A stretch of DNA of 64,000 bases, from NCBI GenBank assembly GCA_016630955.3, contig CM050002.1, positions 806,001 to 870,000 on the forward strand, written 5' to 3'. Under the pieces are notes generated by a model. The model worked only from the letters and a program-made list of their open reading frames with translations. It was not told the origin of the DNA and made no database searches. This stretch comes from Didymella arachidicola. Its lineage: Eukaryota > Ascomycota > Dothideomycetes > Pleosporales > Didymellaceae. Positions 44,210-56,228 of the stretch are shown piece after piece. Numbering within the stretch: the first letter of the stretch is position 1; each line of letters opens with the position of its first letter. The position numbers and the translations under genes were made by a program.

Positions 44210-45212
44210 GTTTGCAGCCCAGCTCGCCACTCACTCGGGCGTGGGGGGTGAAGGTGGTCAGTGGTCGGTGCAAACCGGGCAGCTGCGCGTTTGGTCTTGT
44301 GATGTATCAGAGGTAGTAGTGAGCGAGCGAGCAAACGGGACAAAAGCCGCGGTGAAGTGAGGCCTGCGGAGCGAGCGCAGCGGTGATGAGTCTTAGCGCA
44401 TCTGTTCTCTAGGCTGCTGCGCCGTCTCCGTGAAGGAGCATGAGGTGAGGAAGGTGCCCTGGAGCAAGTTGCGATCACCGGACGGCGGAGCCTTGGGTCG
44501 CAACGCGTTGACCTCGCAAAAAGAAACGTATTATATGCAAAGACCCGGACAACGGGCCTGACAGGCGGGCGGCTTTCTATTCCAAAGGCATCATTCCTAG
44601 CCTTGTGACGATGCGCCGTTGGGGTGTAATGTAGTGAAGCGACGCGACATGTCGGCTCTTCAGTATCGATAGGGCAACCACGGTTGGCTGAGCTAAGAAT
44701 ATTGCATCATCAACCAATAAACGTCCTCTCTTGCGCAGGCTGAGGTATATCAAGCGGTCAGCGGCTAGCTGAAAGGCTGGCAGTGTGCACAAGGAGCTGG
44801 CAACATGTCCACGAGGTTGAGTCCTTCGCCTTGTTCCGGTGAGATTAAACGACGTGGTGCGCAGTTGTACAACCACGCTTGTATTAATTCGCGCGCTCAC
44901 GTGCTAGCTCGACTCGACCCCCATTTGACTGTTTTGCTTCTGTGACGTAGCATATCGAGACTGACTCGAACTGTACAGAAAGCCGTTATACATTGAACTG
45001 TTAAGAACGGTCAAATATTGCAAAGAAAGCTTAGAATGTGTAGATAGCATCAACCGCTCTATTCATCTCCAGTATGTACACGTCTCTTGAAAGCGAACAA
45101 AGATGAAATAGGAAATCTTTCTTTCTCAGATTCAGCTAAGTGTACACAAAATACAGTCGCCGCCTAACGCTCAGCCAACTCTCTACTCTCCACTTCTATG
45201 CACATCCCCTGC
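44210..45212. other. Intergenic region
   Basis: 1.0 kb containing the promoter of the SNF2-type gene and the 3' flank of the MPP beta gene. No gene is supported. Confidence 0.4.
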
Positions 45213-46878
45213 TTACGACAGCATCCTGCTCATGTCGCCACGGATACGGTTGTAGTCAAGAAGACCCTCAATCTGGCCAACAGCCGAGACAGCAATGTCA
45301 CGGTCCCAGAGCTTCTTCTGGGCAAAGGCCATAACGTCCTTTTCGGTGATGCGGCCAACGACGCGCTCGACCTCCTCAGGCGATAACCTGCGGCCGGTGG
45401 TGATGATCTGGCGACCGATGTCCTCAGCGACAGCGGTTGTGCCGTCGAGGGCGAGGAGAAGAGAAGCCTTGAGCTGGGACTTGGCGCGCTCGACCTCGGC
45501 GGAGGAAACGTTCATGGACAGACGGGACCATTCGCGAAGGGTGAAGTGGACGAGGTCGTCAATCTGGGTGACGTTGTTGGTAGTCAGGTAAATACCCCAC
45601 AGACTAGGAATGGTTAGCTATTGCATGTATGCATATTAGCTGATGGTCTTACCCAGTGTCCGAGTACGATGTGGAGAAGGACATGAAGCTGTTGGCGAGG
45701 TTGTGCTGCGAGACGAAAGAGCTGAGCTTGCTGCCGAGGTAGGCAGAGTTGCCCATGGAACGGTCCCAGTTACCAACGATGGCCTGGGTGACGAGTGCGG
45801 TGAAGTAGTCGGGGTCGCTCCAGCTGACACCCTCGACAGCGATGGCAATGTTGGCGGTGCCCATGGTGTCATCACGGAGACGGACCTCAGAACCAATGAA
45901 CTCGGGCTTGGCCTTCTGCTCCTGAGCGATGACCTTGTTGGAGTAGTCCTGGGGCTCGGAGGGCAGGTTGGCGAAGTGCTTCTCGGCGAGCTCGACGAGC
46001 TGCTGGTGGGGAATGCCACCGGCACCAACGAGAACCATGCGGTCAGCGGTGTAGTTGGTCTTGATGTAGTTCTCGAGGTCGGTGCGCTGGATGCTCTCGA
46101 TGTTTTCCTTGGGACCGAGGATGGTGCGGCCGAGGGACTGGCCCTGGTAGGCGGTAGCGTGGAGGTGGTCGAAGACAACCTCCTCAAGCTGTTTGTCAAC
46201 CTCCTCCTGCTCGCGAAGAATGACGTCGCGCTCACGCTCGATGGCGGCGCTCTCGAGCTTGGAGTTCTGGAGGATGTCGGAGAGAATGTCTACGGCGGCG
46301 GGGACGTCGTTGTTAAAGGCCTTGGCGTAGTAGACGGTGTTCTCGCGCTGCAGATCCATCAGTATCCGTCCCATGCATGATCCCATCTGCTTCCGGCACG
46401 TACAGAAGTGTAGGCGTTCAGGTGACCGCCCATGTTCTCAATCTCGAGCTCGAGCTGCTGCTGGGTGCGCTTCTCGGTTCCCTGTCCCAACAATTAGCAT
46501 CCGCCTCTATCGTGCACCGGTTGGGTCTGCATACCTTGAAGGCAAGGTGCTCGAGGAAATGCGCGGTGCCGTTGGTCTTGTCGGTCTCAGCGCGAGAACC
46601 GGCATCGATCCACACACCAACGGTCGATGTCTGGGCCCATGGGGAGTGCTCGGTAGCGATCTGCGCACGAGGGTCAATTGCAGTCCTGGTGTTTCCTGGA
46701 GAACCGCTCATACCGTGAAGCCGTTGCTGAGGGTGGTGCTCTCGGTCTTGGAGCCATAGGTGACGGGTGTCGCAAGGCCTCTTGTCAAGGGTGACGCCTT
46801 CTGCGCCTTGACGCTGTTGATGGCGGCGCGAGAGCGCAAGCTCCGCTGGAAGTTCAATGCGAGCTGCCTGGAAGCCAT
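45213..46878 (-). CDS. MAS1: Mitochondrial processing peptidase beta subunit
   Basis: Exons (minus strand) 46878-46714, 46660-46535, 46481-46404, 46347-45653 and 45603-45213 encode 484 aa, normal for MPP beta. The N-terminus MASRQLALNFQRSLRSRAA is basic and amphipathic, a mitochondrial presequence. The inverted zinc motif HFLEH (H89, E92, H93) in NGTAHFLEHLAFKGT is intact, which marks the catalytic beta rather than the alpha subunit. The M16 features GGHLNAYTSRE, DVILREQEEVDKQLEEVVFDHLHATAYQGQSLGRTILGP and a C-terminal M16 half (GVSWSDPDYF, GIYLTTNNVTQIDDLV) follow. It removes presequences from imported matrix proteins. All introns are 49-56 nt GT-AG. It shares a 305-bp divergent promoter with SDH4. 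Confidence 0.95.
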
Positions 46879-47183
46879 TGCGTCGGCTCGCTGTGGAGGG
46901 AGAGGATGGCGGGCGGTGGGGGGCGGGTTGGATGATGATCCAAAGCTTCAAATCGTCAAGATTGAAGTTCACCAGCGGGATCCACGTGACCGCAAAAGCA
47001 GAGGAAAGAGCGCCTTAGCCCTAGGGTAGGAGCGACCGGCTCTGTCATTAAGCTGATTCTGATTGGTCGCCCGCGGCTCCACAGCTATCCTCGGCCATTG
47101 GGAGTCTGGGACATCATCGACGAACATCTACCGGGTGAACGCACTGAAGGCTTCCACGCACCTGCACGACCACCACCACAGCA
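46879..47183. promoter_or_regulatory. Bidirectional promoter of MPP beta and SDH4
   Basis: 305 bp between two divergent mitochondrial genes. CACGTGAC at 46983-46990 is an E-box/Cbf1-type element (GTCACGTG on the other strand). CTGATTGG at 47059-47066 reads CCAATCAG on the minus strand, matching the CCAAT element bound by the Hap/CBC complex, known to control respiratory genes in fungi. The motifs are seen; co-regulation is inferred. Confidence 0.5.
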
Positions 47184-47950
47184 ATGGCATCCATCATGCG
47201 CCCCTCCGTCTTTCGCCAGGCGCCCACTGCCTCGCAGCGCGTCATGTCTGCCTTCGTGCGCCCCAGCGCCGCCATGGCCCAGTTCAAGCCCGCCTTCCAG
47301 AACTCCACACGTGTCGCTGCGTTTCACGCATCGCAGAGGAAGCAGATCTTGCCTCCGCTGCCGCAGAAGATCATTGGCACCGCAAACGTAAGTATGAGAG
47401 CTCCAGCGCAGTGAGCGGCTTCTAAGACATGTGACAGGATCCCGTCCCGGTCCCCAACCCCGACTACACCCACGGATCCTACCACTGGAGCTTCGAGAGG
47501 TGGGTAGTTCTTTTCGCTGCATCACGAAGGCTGGAGATCGGGAATGAGCAGGCAGCTGTGAAGCTGCCACGCGGTTGAACACATAGCCGGATTCCTTTTC
47601 CGGCTACATGGAAAGACGAGCTGAAAGGAACGACGATTGCGAGCAGAGCTGACAATGTTTGTAGGATCGTCTCCGCCGGTCTCATTCCCCTCACAATTGC
47701 TCCCTTCGCCGCCGGCTCATTGAACCCCGTCACTGACTCGATCCTTTGCGCTCTCCTCGTTGTCCATTCGCACATCGGTTTCGAAGCCTGCGTCATCGAC
47801 TACTTCCCCAAGAAGCGCGTGCCCAAGATCCGCAGCGCGGCCATGTGGGCGCTCCGTGGCGGAACTGTCCTCCTCGGTGTTGCGCTGTACTCTTTCGAGA
47901 CAAATGATGTCGGTATCACAGAGGCTATTCGCCAGCTCTGGACAGCATAG
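47184..47950 (+). CDS. SDH4: Succinate dehydrogenase membrane anchor subunit (CybS)
   Basis: Exons 47184-47387, 47438-47499 and 47665-47950 encode 183 aa. A long Arg/Ser/Ala/Gln-rich presequence ends near HASQRK. It is followed by the CybS-type segment DPVPVPNPDYTHGSYHWSFERIVSAGLIPLTIAPFAAG. The second TM contains LLVVHSHIGFEACVIDYFPKKR, holding the haem-ligand His region and the Asp-Tyr pair that lines the quinone site in this family. A third TM (GGTVLLGVALYSFETNDVGI) and a short tail follow. It anchors respiratory complex II in the inner mitochondrial membrane. The second intron (47500-47664, 165 nt; CTGAC branch) is longer than most here. Confidence 0.93.
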
Positions 47951-49115
47951 ATGACTTTTGAGATGGAGGTTCGGGAGGCGATGCGGTGGCTTGTGTGGAA
48001 TAGATGTGCTATTAGGATCAATTGACTGTGCAAAGTTCACGCCGGATTACTGCCTATGTCAAGTGATACTGACGACGATTGCATGACCGAAACGAGCTGG
48101 AACCGGCTTTTCCACGTTGTGTCTTCTTTCCTAGGCCACCCACTACACTGCCAGCGCAATCCCCTCTCCCTCGCCATACTTTTGTTCGACGAACTGCTTG
48201 TAGCCTCACAGCTGTGCATTACGATGCGCAGCGTTCAACACTGAATGGGCAGTGTCAGCAGTGATGATCGCAATAGGTCGGTATTTCCAGTAAACCAAGC
48301 ATCCCATCGCTCGCCAATTACAAGGAGACTGCATGATAGAGCTAATTGGGTTCCTGAAGTGGCTACGGGTGAAGGTACGTAAAGCTATTATGCTGGGGGC
48401 GAGTAGTGCTTTATGCGTTTGCTAGTAGGCAACAAGTGGCCAGTCAAGCGTCCATAAACAGCTTGCCATCAGACTCACATGGAAGAAGTACAGCGCCTCT
48501 TTTGGAGTTTTACGGGGGTTTCGATGAAGTGTGAAGGTTCTGAGAACGACGCTTCGCTGTAGTAGTGTGGCAGCGTCTTCCGCAATCTCCTGGTGAGTGC
48601 AGGCAGACTCCTCAACAACAAACAGGCGACTTTATCGGACATCACACAGATCCAAAGTGAAGACAGCTGTGTAAGGCTACATGGTCGTTAGCGTCAAGTG
48701 ATTGGATGTCGCGTAGATGAGCTTGGAGAAGTCCTTGCGAACTCTATGTATATGAAATCTTTTTGCGGTAATCAATCAAGGACTGTAAGAAATTAGACAT
48801 CTAGCTCTCGTGCTCCAGACACGCCGCCATTTGCGCAGAGAAATCAAGCCATAAACCCGTCAGACGTGATCCTCGAGGAAATAGGTCCTTGACAATGTAC
48901 CAAAAGGCCGAGCAAACTTCTAAGGAGCAGCGGGGATCGGTGGGTGAAGGATGTGATGACATGATGAAGATTTTGGGAATCTAACGAAGAGCGGAAGCTC
49001 CTAGCGCCATGAGGCACGTTTCACGCCATTAGGGACGATGAACCAGACATCATTACCCATACCAAAATACACCACGAATTCCGAGCTTTTTACTTCATGT
49101 TGATTCTGACATGAT
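47951..49115. other. 1.17-kb intergenic region between convergent genes
   Basis: Between the SDH4 and 14-3-3 stop codons. Only short unsupported frames. No repeat or tRNA-like element was recognised. Confidence 0.4.
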
Positions 49116-50068
49116 TTATGCCTTGGTCTCAGCAGGTGCCTCAGCGCTGGCCTCGGCCTTGGGTGCCTCGGAGGCAGGCTCGGCAGCGGGCGCATCGGCA
49201 GAGGGCTCAGCCTCGGAGGAGGTCCAGAGAGTCTGTAGCGTTTTAGTACAATAGATGGCAAGCTTTGCTTCCTGTACTTACCAGGTTGTCCCTCAGGAGC
49301 TGCATAATCAAAGTGGAGTCCTTGTAGCTCTCCTCAGAAAGGGTGTCAAGCTCAGCGATGGCATCGTCGAAAGCCTGCTTGGCGAGCTGGCAAGCCTGGT
49401 CAGGCGAGTTGAGGATCTCGTAGTAGAAGACGGAGAAGTTGAGGGCGAGACCAAGACGGATGGGGTGGGTAGGAGCCAGGTTCTGGGCAGCGACTTCAGT
49501 GGCAGCCTTGTAAGCCTCGAGGGACTTATCGGCGGAGGTCTTGCGCTTGTCGCCAACAGCGAACTCAGCAAGGTAGCGGTGGTAGTCACCCTTCCTATAA
49601 GTCGCAGGCGGTTAGCAGGATGTTAAAACGGATGCGCAGAATTCATACATCTTGTGGTAGAAGACCTTAGACTCGCCGCTCTCAGCAGAGGGGATAAGGT
49701 GGCCGTCAAGGCACTCGAGGATGTCCTCGCAGATCTTGGCAAGTTCGGCCTCAATCTTCTGGCGGTACTCCTTGATAAGAGCGACCTGGGTCTCGTTGCC
49801 CTTGGACTCCTCTTTCTGCTCGATCGAGGTGACGATTCTCCATGAGGCACGGCGGGCACCAATGACATTCTTGTAGGCGACGGACAGGAGGTTACGCTCC
49901 TCTACGGAGAGCTCCTGGTCTGCGGAGGCAACGGCCTTCATGTTCTCGACCATCTCTGTGCGTGCGAATCAGCTGGCATACTCGCCGCTCTGAGAATGTG
50001 AGCTTACCCTCATAGCGCTCGGCCTGCTCGGCCAGCTTGGCCAGGTAGACGGAGTCCTCGTAACCCAT
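49116..50068 (-). CDS. 14-3-3 protein
   Basis: Exons (minus strand) 50068-50008, 49955-49649, 49594-49282 and 49232-49116 encode 265 aa, with introns of 49-54 nt. The family sequence is unmistakable: [130 protein letters not shown]. The C-terminal tail is Glu/Ala/Pro-rich. It is a dimeric phosphoserine/phosphothreonine-binding adaptor in signalling, cell cycle and metabolism (Bmh1/Rad24 family). The phosphopeptide-contacting Lys/Arg/Tyr residues are in the conserved blocks. Confidence 0.97.
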
Positions 50069-51495
50069 TGTGAAGTGTGGATCTGCAGATTTCGATGGTT
50101 AGCAAAATTGAACTGTTGCGCAATGCGCGTAGTTCGCCATAAAAGGCGGTGCGGGAGGCGTAGCCAGCCGGTCAGCCCCTCAATGTGCGCTGCTGTGTTC
50201 GCGGTCGGTCTCGGATGCCAAGCTGCGTCTGCCGCATTTATAATTCGCCCAGGGTATCGCGACTGAAGAAAGAGGTAGCACAGCGATTGCCGCGGCGTCG
50301 ACAGCATGAGTTGACGTTGGGCTCAGGGACGGCGGTAGAGGGTGAAAGGAGGGGTGGCTTGTGCGGTGCAGTGCGCTACCACGACCAATACTGATCTCAT
50401 TGCAAAGACGGTATCGACTGCGAATGCGACGTGCGAGGCGATGGTACTGGAGGCGAGAACTGATCTGATGGCGCTGGCTGGCTGGCTGGCTGTTGTTGGG
50501 ATCGTCCACGGCGCAGCTCGTTCACCCCATGGTAGGCGCTGAAGGTAACAACACAGCACGAGTGACAACTTACAAAAAACTGTGAAGTGGGAGAACGTGA
50601 GAGGTTTTGAAAGACGAAGTTTCGCGGTGGCGGTGAGTAAGACGGTGGTGTTGAGTCGATGTGGAGGAGTGTTTATCAAGAGCCCTGGAGGGGGTTTGGG
50701 CAAGCGCTAGCCCCGTTCACGCTGATCATGCCTGCCTTGCGTTTCACTCCTTCCAGGCCTGCCTCCACCGATTTGCTTTGACAGGTGCTGAGGTCTGCTA
50801 CTTGCAAGCCCTTAACCTGATCTGTGAATTCATTCACTACTGTGAAAATGCACACAGTGTTTGTTGTTTGCTCCTTCCACTCCGTGACTTGTATCGCTGC
50901 CCCGCACTTCCTCAACCATGACCGCTACTTGATGAACAATGTGCAACGGTCGTTGGGTGCCGCATTGCTGCTTTTGACTTGCGTTGAGCTACAGTCTCAG
51001 ACCGGATGGGAGGCCCTGCCACCTGTGAACGCTGCGTTGGGCAGTGGCGTTGCAGATAGGAGAGGCTGCGCCTTTGTCCTTTGTTGACAGCAAGTACCAT
51101 TTGCCCTCACTCATCTTGTGCAGTAGCATAAGCTTTGTGTACCCAGTGTCGCACATGCTGCACTTATCACTCCCGAGGTCTGCAATTGAACACTGCGAAA
51201 GCTCGGGTGTCTGGTACAGTAGGCTTACGATTACTGGCCGTGGATCCCAACGTGAGGTTCGGAACAATGTACATCGGTTTGACAGCACGCCATACCAGAC
51301 GTCTCCCTCGCTTCCGATCTCAGTCTGCATATGAGTGCATTTGACAGGCAGCATGTCACGTGCAGTGATAGCTTTAACAATTGTGTCATAGGTTGACAGC
51401 TTGGACCGAGCTTCCCAGCTTGCCGTCAGACCACCAAATCATCCATCTGCACATCCCCAGACTTCCTGATCTACACCCGCAAACTACGTATCACA
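50069..51495. promoter_or_regulatory. 1.43-kb divergent region between 14-3-3 and ATPase-inhibitor genes
   Basis: It includes both promoters and leaders. A short GGCT microsatellite ((GGCT)4 near 50470-50490) is present. No gene is supported. A leader intron is possible for the 14-3-3 gene but not demonstrable from sequence alone. Confidence 0.4.
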
Positions 51496-52026
51496 ATGCT
51501 TCGCACATCCATCATCAAGAGCGCGCGCGCCGTCGCCACTCCCCGCTACTTCTCTGCCTCTGCTCTCCGCATGGCTGAGGGTGCTACCGGCTCCGGTGCC
51601 TCCAGGCCTACCGGTTCTCTTGGAGGGTGAGTCTGCTCTACATATGTCAATTAAGTATGCCCGTAGACGTCAGAGCTAACGTTACCCCAGTGATGCCTTC
51701 ACCAAGCGCGAGGCCGCCTCCGAGGCCAAATATATCCGTGACGAGGAGAGGGCCAAGTACGGATAGTCCTACATCGCCTAATGACTGTCTCCATATCCTA
51801 TAACGGATGGAGGACACAACAAGGCAATTATGAACATAGCTAACGCATAACCAGGCTCCTCGCCATCAAGGAGAAGCTGAAGCAGCAGCGTCAGCATATC
51901 GAGGACCTCGACAAGCACATGTCAGTACCCACGAACGTACCCCAGCCGCACGCACGGCACTAACAACACAACAGCGACGACGTTATCAAGGACGGCAAGG
52001 AGTCCGGCCAGGGCGAGCAGAAGTAA
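51496..52026 (+). CDS. INH1: Mitochondrial ATP synthase inhibitor (IF1/Inh1)
   Basis: Exons 51496-51626, 51691-51756, 51855-51920 and 51975-52026 encode 104 aa. Each internal join leaves phase 2, and both middle exons are 66 nt. The N-terminal presequence MLRTSIIKSARAVATPRYFSASALRM is basic and lacks acidic residues. The mature part has the inhibitory region DAFTKREAASEAKYIRDEERAK followed by an antiparallel-coil segment LLAIKEKLKQQRQHIEDLDKHIDDVIKD. It blocks ATP hydrolysis by F1 when the proton gradient collapses. The family is small and the match is in length and motif order. Confidence 0.92.
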
Positions 52027-53047
52027 GCACTCAGTGCGATCTTTAAGTCTCTGTTCCTTCTCACTGTTAGATATACTGTAGAATTGCGTCGGGCTGACCT
52101 CTCGGTCTCGTACAGCTACTAAATGAACATTATCGGACCAGACCAGCCCCATATACCTACGGCTACCCGTTCTAACGTCGATTTGCTCGGAGTGAATCCC
52201 ATGTTGTTAAACTTGTACTACTTCAAAGTTGCGCGCGCTGTCTCAAGCAATTTAAACACTACTTGTATGCACAGAGATGGATCTCTGGCTTTCACGGAGC
52301 TGCCTGTCAGCTCACGCAATACACCCTCGTTTTGTGCTTTTACCTTGCATCGTCATAACGAGTGGCAGTGTGTTCTTATCATAGCGAATTTTGAAGCACT
52401 GTGAATCTTGCAGAGTAAAGCCGAGGATCTCCTCTATGCTTCATGTGTCACTTGTCGCATGCACACTGCAATATCTTCTTCTCCATCTCGAGGAGGCTGT
52501 ACGTAGTTCCGTATGAACGGGAGTCCGAATTCGTTGCTGCCCAGATACACGTGTTCGGCTTCTCTGTCTGTCTCTGCGAGAAACGCCTGGAATTGACAAT
52601 AATGGCAGAAGGTAGTCATTGCAACTGTTCGAACAGCAGCTTTCCTGCTGGCCGTAATAATTGAGCGTGATGAAGTCCCTACCGACTATCATAAGCATCT
52701 CGTAGATTTCGACGCCCCGGCAGGAGGTCCGTGGAGCGGAAGGGTTATGTCCTACGTAGTGGACGCCGAAAGGTTGTTATTGGGCCTGTCTGTTGATTTT
52801 TTTCGTACTCAGGTGCGCTGAGGTCGGTCGCGCGTGATTGTGAAGAAAGCACGAACATTCGCCAAAATGATGAAATCTCCAGCGCAGTCGACGCGGAGAG
52901 TGCGTGTCAAGGCAACGATATGGTTGATGGCTCAGTAGAGCTTCACGATAGAAGCACACTGACAAGGAATCGCAGGTGGGGAGTGTAAGAAGTCAAGGCG
53001 AGAGTCGCGTGTAGGGTTGAACTATTAGAGGCAAGTGCAGACAGCGT
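52027..53047. other. 1.0-kb intergenic region between convergent genes
   Basis: No gene is supported; short frames only. The right part is the 3' flank of the second amidase. Confidence 0.4.
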
Positions 53048-54883
53048 TTAGGTGGTCTTCAGAACATCCACCCATTCTGCAGGTCGTAACTTCCCTCCCG
53101 CATAGCCATCATGCAACCATTTCTCGCCATCGAATCCAAACTCGATCAAGGCATCCTCACTACCCCATTCGCCCTGACCACTGAGTCCGATCGGCACCTT
53201 ACCCGTACCCTTGTTCTTCTGACCGTCCACGTATCCAACGGGAAACTGGATGCAAGGTATGCCAGTGAAGTTCGCAAGCCACACGTACTCCATATTCTTG
53301 AGCTGCATGTTCGCGTTCGTCATGCCATGAGCCAAATCAGCTTCCTCGATAGGCCATCCAGCGTTGGGAGTTGTGGGTGTTACAATGATAAGACCTGGAT
53401 GCTTCTTGAAGAGATAAGCAAGATGCTCCATGATGATGTTACGAACTCGCTGGGCGAGCAGGAAGTCGGTGGCTGGAGTCTGACGTGCCACACTCATGAG
53501 AATCCTGTTGGCGGGCGTGAGCTCGTAGATCGAGGTTTTGTGGCTGGCTGCGCCTTCCGCTAGGATGGTCATGGCGTGTGCGAGCTGTCCTTGGTGGAGC
53601 AAGGGGATGGTGATATCGACAACTTGATAGCCAAGCTCAGACTGAAGAAATTGCACAGCTGAGTGGCAGGCTTCCTGAACTGGAGGATCGGCACGGTCGA
53701 ACCACGGCTTGTAGATTCCGAGCACCTTGTTTCGCGGTCCTGTGAGAGCTCGAGGTGGACTAAATACAGCAGAGGGATAATTGGTAGGATCAGGCTGTGC
53801 AAGGACACGGTAGGAGACCTCAAGATCGGTCATACTGCTTGCCAGAGGACCCCTCACTGTTACAGACTTGCCAGCATTGGCCATTGGTGCTGTAGACACT
53901 CTGTTGTGGGAGGTCTTGAGGCCATAGAGGCCGCAGTAGTTTGACGGGATGCGTACTGAGCCTCCACCATCAGAACCGATCGCGAAGGGTACCAAGCCAG
54001 CCGCAACAGCAGATGCTGCACCTCCGGACGAACCACCAGTGTAATACTGTGGGTGGTAAGGATTCAACGGCGTACCCCAAATTGGGTTATTATTCGTAGT
54101 ATCCATTCCCAGCTCGTGCATGGTCAGCTTACCTACAAGAACAGCACCTTGCTCTTCGACCTTCTTCACGCACCAACTCGTCTCCGCTTCATACTCCTTG
54201 CCGTCGGTATAATCATGGCTGGTGCCGATATACCTCTTGTATCCGTTGACCTCGAGGTCGTCCTTCACCGCAAATGGCACGCCGTCCAGTATGCTCAGTG
54301 GCTTGCCAGCCTTCCATCTCTCTGTCGATGCCGCTGCCGCTCGTTTGACGAGCTCAGCTGGCCCAGGCATGAACGAGGTTGAATGGCGCGAGCGCTGCGC
54401 AACATCCCTCCGTATAAGGGGCAGTAGGGTCTCCACGACATCGGTAGGTGTGTGTGTGCCGCTTTTGTAGGCATTGTGAAAGTCGGCAATCGTATAGAAT
54501 TGATTCTGGGCGCCCGTGAATGTCGTTCGCAGCTCATTTATGCTTTTGGACAAGCTGGACGTGCTCTCGCTGGAGTCTGAGATCGGAATGACGGTCGGAT
54601 CGTAACGGGGATCTATGCCGTCCAGCTCCTTGAGGTTGCGCAAAGAGCTGAAGCCTGCGTTATTCCATAACAAGTACGGCAGCCCAGGTACGGCAGCAAC
54701 ACTGCAATTGTCAGTATATTTTCCATATCTTGGTGCCGGTATGTCTTACAGGCTTCCAAGGTAGTTCAATGGTGCACCTTTGATTACAGGGTTTTTGGCT
54801 GCAGGTGGAGCTGTGTAGGGAGCTTCCCGGGCAATTGGTGTGGGGTAGTTCAGGAAGCGCGCGGTCGACTCGTTGTTTGACAT
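53048..54883 (-). CDS. Amidase-signature family hydrolase (595 aa)
   Basis: Exons (minus strand) 54883-54750 and 54701-53048, with a 48-nt intron 54702-54749 (GTAAGA, CTGAC, CAG). The catalytic triad is intact: K191 (PFAVKDDLEVNGYK), S270 (YTGGSSGGAASA) and S293 (GSDGGGSVRIPSN). It is more distant from acetamidases than the 18.8-kb amidase: about 60 residues longer, with an N-terminal region (PGLPYLLWNNAGFSSLR) that packs before the catalytic core in this subgroup. No signal peptide is obvious. Substrate unknown (aliphatic, aryl or fatty amide). The single large exon and standard codon use give no sign of transfer. Confidence 0.9.
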
Positions 54884-55358
54884 CGTTCGCGAGGTTTTAA
54901 TTGCAATTCTCAAGTAGGAGATTACAGCTGCCTGAGGTCAAAAAGCTTAGTTTTGCTGTCGACGTCAAGGTGTGCTTCGAGAGCTAGGTTGCGCTAAATG
55001 GATGTGCCTAGGCAAGACAGCATGTGACACCGCGAGGATCGCCGACAGGCATATCACGCCTACACAGGTACGATAACATGGATGTCATAAAATAATGTAC
55101 TGCTTTTTTCAATGCTTACGCAATGCTTGAATGGTGTCATGCCAGAGCCCAACACAATCGAACAATAAGATCACAACCGTGTGTTGCTACACGTTGTACA
55201 ATACTCCGCCATGGAGGTCGCCAATTCCTACTCGGCTCATGGAGGTATACTTCTATTCCGAGAGCATAAGACGTCGTAGGTGCTGCTCATGCGACTCCAT
55301 CCGCGCAGATCTGCCTAGAGCGTCGCCTGTCAAAGTTGCCCGGTAGTAGACGTAGCGG
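54884..55358. other. Intergenic region
   Basis: 475 bp between the second amidase start and the BAP31 stop. No supported feature. Confidence 0.4.
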
Positions 55359-56228
55359 CTACTTGGCAGAGACCTGGTCGCCCATGCGGTTGTACTCCTT
55401 CTGCATCTGCTCAACCTGCTTCTTCAGGTTCTCCATGTCACGGTCCTTGGCAGCCAACTCATTCTTGAGCTTGCCAACCTCGCCGGCGCCGCCTTGGACA
55501 TCCTTGAGAGAAGAGCCCTTCTTGGTGCCGGTCTCGCCTTTGTAGGTCTTGAGTTCCTCCTCAAGGCGAAGGACATCGAGGATCATGACGTAGGTGCGGT
55601 TGAGGATAAGGGAGAGGAACAGTGTGAAACCGCAGAGGTACATGTTGCGCTGCGAGTAGAACTTGCGGGCCTGAACCTCCATACGCTCAATGCCACCAAG
55701 GCTAGCTTGTCTGCGGAATCTATCAGGTCATGTTGTTGCTTCGGATAGTTGTATGACTTACCCTCCCTGCTGAGAGTTCCCGCCGAAGCTGGACAGCTCG
55801 ACCTGAACACGGTAGACGCGGTTGACGCTGTCTACGAAGAGGATGAGAATGAAGATAAAAGTAATCTGCATGCAAATTAGGGAGGCTCCTGACAGGGGAT
55901 AATAAGATATACCTTCATGCCATATTGTAATTTGGCGACTATAGGGCTCTCCGAGATGAAGGTAAAGAGCTTGCGGCGCCATGTGAACGGCAGCGGGATA
56001 ATCAGAGCGCAGAAGATGAGCATCTCCGTCACCAGGAGGAGGAAGACCTGGGATACGAGCAGAAGTCAGCACGTGGGCCAAATTTCATCGCTGGCGGGGT
56101 CCAGCGGGAAGTACACGCGAGCGTTGCTAAACAGAAAATCGCCATTAAGGCGGGTCCTGGTAGGTTCTGCTGTCTGCTGGACGTCTTCGAGGGATGCGAT
56201 GACTTACGAGGCTGTAGTAGAGTGTCAT
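55359..56228 (-). CDS. BAP31/Yet-family ER membrane protein
   Basis: Exons (minus strand) 56228-56208 (21 nt, MTLYYSL), 56047-55913, 55865-55762 and 55710-55359 encode 203 aa. The layout matches B-cell receptor-associated protein 31-like proteins: TM1 (LYYSLVFLLLVTEMLIFCALIIPLP), the conserved FTWRRKLFTFISES, TM2 (MKITFIFILILFVDSVNRVYR), TM3 (RNMYLCGFTLFLSLILNRTYVMI) and a C-terminal coiled coil (EEELKTYKGE..., LAAKDRDMENLKKQVEQMQKEYNRM). The family acts in the ER as a sorting and quality-control factor for membrane cargo. The C-terminus is GDQVSAK, so the classic KKXX retrieval signal of animal BAP31 is absent. The first intron (56048-56207) is 160 nt. Confidence 0.92.

Noticed and set aside
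45643..46380. 245-codon frame antisense to MPP beta
   Set aside because: A complement shadow of a strongly conserved exon, with Val/Gly/Glu-rich composition typical of such shadows.
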